Part shown: piece by piece, positions 1-4,932 of the stretch
Numbering within the stretch: the first letter of the stretch is position 1
How the letters are laid out: each line of letters opens with the position of its first letter
Assembly: GCA_021789355.1 (NCBI GenBank)
Contig: JAJYJR010000362.1
Coordinates: forward strand, 1-6,236
Direction of reading: 5' to 3'
Length of the DNA: 6,236 bases
Source of the DNA: Chloroflexota bacterium
Lineage (GTDB): Bacteria > Chloroflexota > Limnocylindria > Limnocylindrales > CSP1-4
Translations under genes and position numbers: made by a program
The notes under the pieces: generated by a model
Databases searched by the model: none
What the model was told of the DNA's origin: nothing
The model's input: only the letters and a program-made list of their open reading frames with translations

Positions 1-2
1 AC

Positions 3-242
3 TCCGCCGGCGATACCGCGTGGCCAGACGGACGTGCCACCGAATCCAGACGCCCGAACGCGGCGCACCTCATCGAAGGCGGGGTCGGTCTGAGGACGCT
101 CACGCGATTCCAAGTTCTCCGCCGAACGGTCGACGGTTGGCAGGTAGAAGTCGCCGTCACGGGCCTCGTCTGCGCGTTGCTCGAGCTGTCCCGCGCCCTG
201 TTTTCCCATCGCTGGGTCAACGCCCCCCGGCCACCATCATGA
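3..242 (+). CDS. C-terminal end of an unidentified upstream gene (partial)
   Basis: An open frame runs from the left window edge to TGA at 240-242 and encodes 79 residues. I prefer this frame over the two others because its third codon positions are mostly G or C and the peptide looks ordinary. It has a charged N-terminal part, then a stretch reading VDGWQVEVAVTG (residues 43-54), a short hydrophobic and helical segment, and a basic, proline-containing tail. The layout (hydrophilic strand, G-W-x-V-E-V, then a helix) resembles the tail of class I methyltransferases, but no catalytic motif is inside the window, so I do not name it. It ends 45 bases before the GTG of the next gene, a spacing that suits one operon. 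A long overlapping frame starting at 20 has an arginine/proline-rich product and is taken as a shadow. Confidence 0.45.
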   Translation, partial: SAGDTAWPDGRATESRRPNAAHLIEGGVGLRTLTRFQVLRRTVDGWQVEVAVTGLVCALLELSRALFSHRWVNAPRPPS

Positions 243-275
243 CCAGCTCAGGGCGTAGGATCCTGATCGCGTCGC

Positions 276-283
276 AGGAGAGG
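276..283 (+). promoter_or_regulatory. Ribosome binding site of paralog A
   Basis: AGGAGAGG lies four bases before the GTG codon at 288 (five to seven from the AGGAG core). It supports this start over the later in-frame candidates. Confidence 0.6.
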
Positions 284-287
284 GGAC

Positions 288-1154
288 GTGGTCGCGACCG
301 AGCGCTCCGTTGCACACGAGGCGGGTATCGACTGGCACAGGTTCGCCCGCCCCATCCGCGACGGTCTTTCTGTCGTCGGCGTGATCGTTCTCGCATTCCT
401 CGTCGCTGGTGGTTCGGGGATCGATGCCCACGCCTATTGGGCGTTCGACCCGGCCCACCCGTACCGCGAAGCCGTCGCAAGCTTGTCGTCTGCCGATGGT
501 TTCCGCTACGCGCCTCCGATCGCGCTCCTGCTCACGCCGCTCCATGCGCTGCCGTGGTTGTGGTTCCGACTCCTTTGGATTGCACTGGAGGTCGCCTGCC
601 TTTGGCTGCTGCTCGGCCGATGGACCCTGGCTGCGATCGCGTTCTACCCGGTCGCCCTGGAGATCTGGGGCGGCAATATCAACATCGCGCTGGGGCTCGC
701 CGTTGCTGTGGGCTTCCGCTGGCCGGCTGCCTGGTCGTTCGTCCTCCTGACAAAGCTCACCCCCGGGGTGGGCCTACTGTGGTTCGTTCTGCGCCGTGAA
801 TGGCGGTCCTTGGCCGTCGCGCTTGGCGCCACCTTGCTCATCAGCCTGCCCACCGTGCTGCTCGCGCCCGATCTGTGGCGGCAGTGGATCAGTTCACTTG
901 CGGCCGAAGCAGGCCTACCTGCTCTCGGTCACCCGATGCTCGACCTTCCCCTCTGGCTGCGGCTCGCCGCAGCCGCCGCCATCGTCGCGTGGGGTGCGCG
1001 CACGAATCGCCAGTGGACTGTCGTCGTGGGTGCTTGTCTTGCCTTCCCGACGATCTGGTGGAGCGGACCTTCGGTCCTGTCGGCGATCCCATTCGTGGCG
1101 TCGGCCAAGCGGGTCGGGGCGTCCGCGCCACGTGCCCACCGTGCGTCACCCTGA
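288..1154 (+). CDS. Short GT87/DUF2029-like membrane glycosyltransferase, paralog A
   Basis: This encodes a 288-residue polytopic membrane protein, probably a GT-C fold glycosyltransferase that uses a polyprenyl-phosphate-linked sugar at the outer face of the membrane. The GTG start at 288 follows a good ribosome binding site (AGGAGAGG, 276-283). A basic N-terminus of about 25 residues is followed by a first membrane helix (about 26-43). Next comes an extracytoplasmic loop with G-I-D-A-H-A-Y-W at 44-51; D46 sits where GT-C enzymes carry their catalytic Asp. Further landmarks are Y74-A-P-P, G129-N130-I-N, L-L-T-K156-L-T-P159-G and R169-R-E-W172, with about eight to ten hydrophobic segments in all. 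The same landmarks recur in the genes at 4045 and 4929, so these are paralogs. GT87 proteins are usually nearer 350-450 residues, so this one is short. The family is inferred from motifs and topology; the substrate is unknown. Confidence 0.8.
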   Translation: MVATERSVAHEAGIDWHRFARPIRDGLSVVGVIVLAFLVAGGSGIDAHAYWAFDPAHPYREAVASLSSADGFRYAPPIALLLTPLHALPWLWFRLLWIALEVACLWLLLGRWTLAAIAFYPVALEIWGGNINIALGLAVAVGFRWPAAWSFVLLTKLTPGVGLLWFVLRREWRSLAVALGATLLISLPTVLLAPDLWRQWISSLAAEAGLPALGHPMLDLPLWLRLAAAAAIVAWGARTNRQWTVVVGACLAFPTIWWSGPSVLSAIPFVASAKRVGASAPRAHRASP

Positions 1155-1439
1155 TCCTGCCTTCTGGATACATTCCCAGACTTCGCGCACACAACTGCAT
1201 CCCTCCGAAGCGATTCGCCGGGCGCTCCCTCAGCCCCCGGCGCACCTCGTCGAGCGCGACGGTCCGACCTGGGACGCCGAGCCCCGGGTGCGCGAGGGTC
1301 GCGGAATGTCACCCCATCGGGGACGCTGGGCCTCGTGCATCTTGCCGGCCTGTACGTCGCCGATGGGCTGTCTACGTTCAGATGTGTCGACTGCAAGTTG
1401 ACGGGTGTATCGTGCGGTCGGCTTATCGGAGGGCGAGAG
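1155..1439. other. Intergenic gap, no gene recognised
   Basis: These 285 bases separate paralog A from the methyltransferase. Open frames cross the gap, but none has a credible start or product. A seven-base-pair inverted repeat (CGCCGGG at 1216-1222, CCCGGCG at 1236-1242) could form a hairpin about 60 bases after the upstream stop. It has no T-tract, so it is at best a weak terminator candidate. A TTGACG at 1398-1403 resembles a -35 element, but the matching -10 position (about 1421-1426, GCTTAT) is poor and would place the transcript start on the ribosome binding site. No promoter can be assigned with confidence. Confidence 0.4.
1428..1433 (+). promoter_or_regulatory. Ribosome binding site deciding the methyltransferase start
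   Basis: GGAGGG ends six bases before the in-frame GTG at 1440. The open frame begins earlier, with ATG at 1335. That start has no such site, and the 35 extra residues it would add do not look like part of the fold. Confidence 0.7.
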
Positions 1440-2117
1440 GTGTCAAGCGGCGCGGGCCCCGATGAATATCGGCTGCGAGCGGTCGAGCCGGATTGGAACG
1501 TGGGCACCCCGGCGTGGGCAGAATGGGTGAAGGACTACTACCGCGACGTCGAAACCTATGACTGGGTGGACGTGGCGGATCACTTCCGGGGGCCCGAGGC
1601 ACTATTCCACCGAAGCCGCGAGCGCGCAGTGCGCAGGCTCGTGCGCCGGTACGGGGCGGAGCCTGTGCTCGACGCGGGGTGTGGCACTGGGCTGAACCTC
1701 CGCAACCTGCCACCTGGATCGACCGGCCTAGACATCAATCCACGCAATGTCGAGCTCGTTGCGCGTCGCCTGCCGGAACACCCTGTCGTCATGGGCGACA
1801 TCGAGGCGATGCCGTTCGGCGACGGTTCGTTCGCCACCGTCGTCTGCACGGAAGTCCTCGAGCACGTGCCTGATCCCGCGGTCGCGCTGCGCGAGATTGG
1901 CCGCGTGCTTCGCCCAAGCGGAGTGTTGATCGGTTCGGTGCCCGCACGCTCCCTGATCTGGCGGCTGCGATTCCTGTCTAGTACGTGCCCGGGGGAGGAG
2001 CCGTTCCATAATGAGTACGCACTCGCGGAGGTGCGCGAGCTGCTCGATGGGTGGCAGATCCGGAGAATCGGGTACTCCCTGCTGCGGTTCAACGTGGTGT
2101 TCGTCGCGGCCAAATGA
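1440..2117 (+). CDS. Class I SAM-dependent methyltransferase (type 11)
   Basis: This encodes a 225-residue cytoplasmic methyltransferase that uses S-adenosylmethionine; the acceptor is unknown. The Rossmann-like core is clear. Motif I, V-L-D-A-G-C-G-T-G, is at residues 76-84. The acidic residue after strand 2 is in G-L-D98-I-N, the adenine-site G-D-I-E-A-M-P-F is at 119-126, and the V-L-E-H-V-P-D motif is at 139-145. The R-V-L-R-P-S-G motif at 155-161 precedes strand 5. A C-terminal F-H-N-E-Y-A-L segment (189-195) and a closing beta strand complete a normal-length domain. GTG 1440 is chosen over ATG 1335 because of the ribosome binding site at 1428-1433. The stop codon overlaps the start of the next gene (ATGA), so the two are probably translationally coupled. 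Setting it among membrane glycosyltransferases suggests methylation of a sugar, lipid carrier or glycan terminus, which is inference only. Confidence 0.9.
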   Translation: MSSGAGPDEYRLRAVEPDWNVGTPAWAEWVKDYYRDVETYDWVDVADHFRGPEALFHRSRERAVRRLVRRYGAEPVLDAGCGTGLNLRNLPPGSTGLDINPRNVELVARRLPEHPVVMGDIEAMPFGDGSFATVVCTEVLEHVPDPAVALREIGRVLRPSGVLIGSVPARSLIWRLRFLSSTCPGEEPFHNEYALAEVRELLDGWQIRRIGYSLLRFNVVFVAAK

Positions 2118-3148
2118 GCACGACGTTCGGCCGCCGCGATCGGCTGATGCTGGCGGTCAACGCCAGCGCGGTCACAGTCGCGGTGGCGTTCAACGCGATA
2201 GTGGCGATCATGACCGCGGCCTACCTCGCGCCCGCGGCAAACGGAACCTGGCAGAACCCGGGCCCGTGGGTCGATTGGATGACCTATGCCGCAGCCTTCG
2301 ACCGGCTGGTGCATGGGGCGGGAATCTACGCACCGGCGCAACTCGGCGGCGCGTACATGCTCACTCATGTTGTCCTTGTCGGATACGCCTACCCGCCGGC
2401 ATCCGTTCCGTTCCTCGCGCCGTTCGCCGACTACCCCTGGGGGTTCGTTGCGTTCCAGGTCGTGAACCTCGGGCTGTTCTTCACTGCGCTGTGGGCCTTG
2501 GTTACCCGTGCCGTGCCCCGGTACCGGGCCCTGACGATGGCCCTCGTGCTCTTGCTCCTGCCCTTCTTCTGGCCGTTCGAAGACGGCGTGATCTCCGCAA
2601 ACGTCGACCTCGCAATCGCCGGCATGATCGGTTGGGTGGCCGTGGGGGTGTCGCCGGCCTGGCTTGGGGTGTTCGGAGCCGCGGGGGCACTGACGAAAGT
2701 GTTCCCTTCGGTGATGGCCGCGGCGTCGTCCGACAGGAAGTTGAGATCGATCGTGATCGGGAGCGCGCTGACCCTGGTCGCCTGCCTCGTCACGGTGCCC
2801 ATCGTCGGGCTGCACTCGTGGCCGGACTTTGTGCACGCCCTCGCTGTCAACGTGCCCGACTGCTACTCGCTGAATTGGTCGATCGCCTGCACGCTCGGTC
2901 CGCGGATTGGCACCACGCCGGCGACGCTGGTCGGCTTGGCTGTCGCAGCGCTGGCCGCCCTCGGTCTGCTCCTCGTCCATGACCGGTTTGCGATGGCGCT
3001 GCTCGCAAGCGTGGCCGTCATGGCGCCGGTCACGAACCTGCACCCCCACTACTGGACGGTCGTACCGGTCCTCGGCATTGCCACGCTGGCACGCCTCCGG
3101 GAGGAGCGACAGAGGCACCGCTGGGCACGGGCGCCAGTCCTGCGGTAG
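2114..3148 (+). CDS. GT87/DUF2029-like polytopic membrane glycosyltransferase, divergent member
   Basis: This encodes a 344-residue membrane protein, probably a polyprenyl-phosphate-sugar-dependent glycosyltransferase of the GT-C type. The ATG at 2114 overlaps the TGA of the methyltransferase gene. An in-frame ATG at 2051 lies well inside that gene and is unlikely. A first membrane helix (about 13-36) leads into a loop with W-V-D54-W-M-T-Y, followed by G-A-G-I-Y (68-72), the usual GT87 pattern of Asp, spacer, then G-x-x-x-Y. Y91-A-Y-P-P follows, then N163-V-D, A-L-T-K195-V-F-P198, Y-S-L-N-W-S (251-256) and N-L-H310-P-H-Y-W314. About nine hydrophobic segments are visible. The protein matches classical GT87 better than the three short paralogs do, because it keeps the YPP and late HPHYW-type elements. 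A hairpin lies a few bases after its stop, which suggests this is the last gene of a transcription unit. The sugar specificity cannot be read. Confidence 0.83.
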   Translation: MSTTFGRRDRLMLAVNASAVTVAVAFNAIVAIMTAAYLAPAANGTWQNPGPWVDWMTYAAAFDRLVHGAGIYAPAQLGGAYMLTHVVLVGYAYPPASVPFLAPFADYPWGFVAFQVVNLGLFFTALWALVTRAVPRYRALTMALVLLLLPFFWPFEDGVISANVDLAIAGMIGWVAVGVSPAWLGVFGAAGALTKVFPSVMAAASSDRKLRSIVIGSALTLVACLVTVPIVGLHSWPDFVHALAVNVPDCYSLNWSIACTLGPRIGTTPATLVGLAVAALAALGLLLVHDRFAMALLASVAVMAPVTNLHPHYWTVVPVLGIATLARLREERQRHRWARAPVLR

Positions 3149-3151
3149 CGG

Positions 3152-3171
3152 CGCCTCCTGCAGGGGAGGCG
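3152..3171 (+). terminator. Possible terminator hairpin after the 2114-3148 gene
   Basis: CGCCTCC (3152-3158) and GGAGGCG (3165-3171) form a perfect seven-base-pair stem with a six-base loop, starting four bases after the TAG stop. There is no T-run after it. It could be a U-less terminator of the kind proposed for GC-rich genomes, or only a 3' end-stabilising hairpin. Confidence 0.35.
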
Positions 3172-3230
3172 TGAGCAAGCGGCTCATCGGCAGACCGAGG
3201 TGCAGAACGGAGGTGGCGATCACGTCACCG

Positions 3231-3266
3231 CGGTAGCCCGTCAAGGGCCGCCCGCGGCGGGCGGCG
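3231..3266 (+). repeat. Imperfect direct repeat, copy 1
   Basis: This stretch, beginning CGGTAGCCCGTCAAGGG, matches the one at 3602-3636 at about 29 of 36 aligned positions with a one-base gap. The first 17 bases differ only by the gap. The second half is GC-rich and forms a hairpin in this copy. Confidence 0.5.
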
Positions 3267-3315
3267 ACGTCGCGCACCCTTGAAGGGCGGCCACTGGCAC
3301 CCACAATCGCGGATC

Positions 3316-3340
3316 CGGGCGGTGGTCTTGGCACCGCCCG
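3316..3340. repeat. Inverted repeat, nine-base-pair stem
   Basis: CGGGCGGTG and CACCGCCCG are perfect complements separated by a seven-base loop. The loop and right arm contain one of three TGGCACC words (3295, 3329, 3366) spaced 34 and 37 bases apart. Confidence 0.55.
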
Positions 3341-3410
3341 CTCCCGGGAACGCCACGCCGGAGCTTGGCACCCGCGCTAGGGTGTGGTCACAGAGCCTCG
3401 GTAAGTCGGG

Positions 3411-3479
3411 AACATGACGGGCCGCCGGGAGTGAAGGACGCCGGCGGCCGGCGAGGCCGGGTACGCCGTCCGGCATGTT
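3411..3479. repeat. Nested inverted repeat, possible RNA stem-loop
   Basis: The outer arms AACATG/CATGTT enclose a perfect inner stem, GGCCGCCGG/CCGGCGGCC, with a 12-base loop. ACG at 3417-3419 can also pair with CGT at 3467-3469. Two nested perfect arms make chance less likely, although the inner arms are made entirely of G and C. Confidence 0.5.
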
Positions 3480-3601
3480 GAGCTAGATCGAGTCCCATCC
3501 CCAGGCGAGTAGGACGACCGCGAACCCGACGGGAGTCCCGCAGCGCCGGGGTGCGCCATGGGACGACACCCGAAAGCAACGGTACTGGTGCCCGTGCTCA
3601 A

Positions 3602-3636
3602 CGGTAGCCGTCAAGGGATGCCGCAGGCGGGCTGCG
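3602..3636 (+). repeat. Imperfect direct repeat, copy 2
   Basis: This is the partner of the repeat at 3231-3266, 371 bases downstream. Its end overlaps the point where recognisable IS110 transposase sequence begins, so the repeat pair may mark the edges of inserted or rearranged DNA. Confidence 0.5.
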
Positions 3637-3847
3637 TCCCCCGCCTCATCCGGCAAGACGATCCGCTACCGCCTCAATCGGGGCGGGGACAGGAACGCGA
3701 ACACCGCCCTGCATATGACGCCGCCGTCCGGCTCCGATACTGCCCGCAGACCCGCGCCCACGCGAGGCGGCGGACGGGCGAGGGCCTCTGGACGCCCGAG
3801 ATCCTGCGCTGCCGAAGCGCTACATCGCGCGCGACGTCTTCCGCTAG
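3634..3847 (+). pseudogene. Decayed IS110-family transposase, C-terminal remnant
   Basis: Three reading frames in succession spell out the conserved end of IS110-family transposases. Frame one (from 3634) gives A-S-P-A-S-S-G-K-T followed by R-Y-R-L-N-R-G-G-D-R-N-A-N and A-L-H-M. After a one-base loss near 3721, a second frame gives A-V-R-L-R-Y, then R-R-T-G-E-G-L and E-I-L-R-C. After another one-base loss near 3813, a third frame gives K-R-Y-I-A-R-D-V-F-R and a TAG stop at 3845-3847. In intact proteins these blocks lie in one frame and include the helix-hairpin-helix-type P-A-S-S-G-K segment and the serine-bearing C-terminal domain. Only about 70 of roughly 400 residues remain, and the N-terminal DEDD catalytic domain is absent, so the element cannot transpose by itself. 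The identification rests on memory of the family motif and is firm because the order is preserved. Confidence 0.85.
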
Positions 3848-3900
3848 CTGCATGCTGACCCTGGGTCTCTGAAGGCCTCTTGACATCGATAGGAACGTCC
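3634..3900 (+). mobile_element. IS110-family insertion sequence remnant (3' portion)
   Basis: The transposase remnant is followed by about 50 non-coding bases that include TTGACATCGATAGGA (3880-3894), similar to what often follows IS110 transposase genes near the right end. IS110 elements generally lack terminal inverted repeats and target duplications, so the exact boundary cannot be read and 3900 is approximate. The left end is not identified. Confidence 0.6.
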
Positions 3901-4044
3901 GGGGGCGGCTCAGAGCTCTCGTAAGCGCGTCGCGCCGGCATGGCCCGCCGGGTCAGGACCATTGGTGGACAGCGAGGGGTTGCCGAGCGTGGCTACATTC
4001 AAGTCACAGACGAGAGCGAGATCGACTGCGAGGACGGAACTGGC
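3848..4044. other. Gap between IS110 remnant and paralog B
   Basis: An open frame starts at ATG 3940 and joins the downstream gene. It lacks a ribosome binding site, and its 35 extra residues have no counterpart in the paralogs, so I treat it as non-coding. A perfect -35-like TTGACA (3880-3885) has no usable -10 at 16-18 bases, so no promoter is assigned. Confidence 0.4.
4030..4038 (+). promoter_or_regulatory. Ribosome binding site supporting the paralog B start
   Basis: GAGGACGGA lies six to ten bases before the in-frame GTG at 4045, while ATG 3940 has nothing comparable. Starting at 4045 also gives an N-terminus of the same length as the 288-1154 paralog. Confidence 0.5.
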
Positions 4045-4932
4045 GTGCGAGCAACCAGAGCCGCGTCACGGATCCTGACACCACTGCGCGTCCGCGCAGT
4101 TCGCGACGGTCTCACCGGGCTCGGTCTGATCGCGTTGGTGTGGGCCGCGCTCTTCGCCGGGGCCGACGATGTCCGCACCTACTGGTCGTTCGCTCCGGCC
4201 CATCCCTACGGCTCGGTGGTCGGATCGGCCAACGCGTTCCTGTACAGCCCGGTGGCGGCCCTGGTCGCCCTGCCGTTCCACGCCCTGCCGTTCGGTGTCG
4301 TGCGGCTGCTCCTGATGGCCTCCGATGTCGTCTGCCTCGTGTACCTGGCGCGGAGCTGGGCCATCGCGCTGATCGCCCTGCCCCCGGTACTGGGGGACAT
4401 CGCGACGGGCAACATCCACATCCTGCTGGCCACGGCGATCGTCTTCGGCTTCCGGTATCCGGCGACGTGGTCGTTCCCGCTCCTCACCAAGGTCACGCCG
4501 GGCGTTGGTCTGCTCTGGTTCGCCGTGCGACGCGAATGGCGCTCGCTGGCGATCGCGCTCGCCGTGACGGGTCTCCTCGTGGTGGGTTCACTCGTGCTCG
4601 CGCCGACATGGTGGCCCGCGTGGCTGCACGTCCTTGCGTCCAGCAGCGGCGCCCAGGTGACCGCGCCGGTCCTGACAGATGCGCCGCTTCCGCTCCGTCT
4701 CGTCGTTGCGGCCGGGATCGTGACGTGGGGGGCGCGCACGGACCGCGCCTGGACGGTGCCGCTGGCAGCGATGATCGCGCTCCCGGCCCTCTGGGTCATG
4801 GGGAGCTGCCTCCTGCTGGGCGCATTGCCTGGCCTGCGCCTGCAGCATCGTGCGAGGACGGCGGCCCCAGTCTCGGTCCCGGCGGGAGCCCGGAGTCGCG
4901 AGCCGGCGGGCGTCGGCCGGGTGGTCGGGTGA
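4045..4932 (+). CDS. Short GT87/DUF2029-like membrane glycosyltransferase, paralog B
   Basis: This encodes a 295-residue polytopic membrane protein with the same architecture as the 288-1154 product, so a lipid-linked-sugar-dependent glycosyltransferase is likely. From GTG 4045 a basic N-terminus carries R-D-G at 20-22, as in paralog A. The first helix (about 23-38) is followed by D41-D42-V-R-T-Y-W47, where D42 aligns with the presumed catalytic Asp of the other copies. Y67-S-P, G122-N123-I-H, L-L-T-K149-V-T-P152-G-V-G and R162-R-E-W165 follow in order. The charged, alanine/proline-rich C-terminal tail (about 266-295) is probably cytoplasmic and is not conserved. ATG 3940 would lengthen the protein to 330 residues but is less likely. 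The stop overlaps the GTG of the next gene, so paralogs B and C should be co-translated. Substrate and linkage are unknown. Confidence 0.8.
   Translation: MRATRAASRILTPLRVRAVRDGLTGLGLIALVWAALFAGADDVRTYWSFAPAHPYGSVVGSANAFLYSPVAALVALPFHALPFGVVRLLLMASDVVCLVYLARSWAIALIALPPVLGDIATGNIHILLATAIVFGFRYPATWSFPLLTKVTPGVGLLWFAVRREWRSLAIALAVTGLLVVGSLVLAPTWWPAWLHVLASSSGAQVTAPVLTDAPLPLRLVVAAGIVTWGARTDRAWTVPLAAMIALPALWVMGSCLLLGALPGLRLQHRARTAAPVSVPAGARSREPAGVGRVVG

Larger units (their letters stand above)
3172..3633. other. Structured gene-free region with strong inverted repeats
   Basis: No convincing protein gene is present on either strand. Instead the stretch is full of GC-rich inverted repeats. CCGCCCG/CGGGCGG (3248-3254/3258-3264) sits inside an outer TCAAGGG/CCCTTGA pair (3241-3247/3277-3283). 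CGGGCGGTG/CACCGCCCG (3316-3324/3332-3340) follows. GGCCGCCGG/CCGGCGGCC (3420-3428/3441-3449) lies within an outer AACATG/CATGTT pair (3411-3416/3474-3479). This density suggests an RNA-forming element or the non-coding end of a mobile element. IS110 elements carry a structured bridge RNA region, and a decayed IS110 transposase end lies directly downstream, so a remnant of such a region is possible but unproven. A degraded group II intron is another option. Confidence 0.4.

Noticed and set aside
20..799. A 259-codon + strand frame overlapping paralog A
   Set aside because: The product is Arg/Pro-rich without motifs, and it runs out of frame across the well-supported 288-1154 gene.
1398..1426. 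TTGACG with GCTTAT 17 bases on as a promoter for the methyltransferase gene
   Set aside because: The -10 match is poor, and the transcript would start within or after the ribosome binding site at 1428-1433.
800..1465. Open frames spanning the end of paralog A and the gap before the methyltransferase
   Set aside because: They are out of frame with paralog A, lack a credible start, and have low-complexity products.
1580..3334. A 584-codon open frame on the minus strand
   Set aside because: It lies antisense to the methyltransferase and the GT87-like gene. Its product is dominated by Arg, Pro, Gly and His without any domain, as expected for the complement of GC-rich coding DNA.
3329..3380. TTGGCAC words as sigma-54 promoters
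   Set aside because: No GC or TTGC element occurs at the required distance downstream of the GG.
3376..3560. Group II intron fragment (GAGCCTCGGTAAGTCGGGA at 3393-3411 and GTGCGCC at 3551-3557)
   Set aside because: The resemblance to intron sequence is from memory and partial. No domain V or maturase coding sequence can be found nearby.
3172..3630. CRISPR array
   Set aside because: The repeats are only two or three, imperfect, and unevenly placed, and no cas gene is present.
3880..3908. TTGACA as the -35 of a promoter for paralog B
   Set aside because: The expected -10 position is GGGCGG, and the word belongs to the typical IS110 3' flank.
4140..4928. Upstream extension of the paralog C frame
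   Set aside because: It is the out-of-frame shadow of paralog B. The protein-like sequence begins only at GTG 4929.
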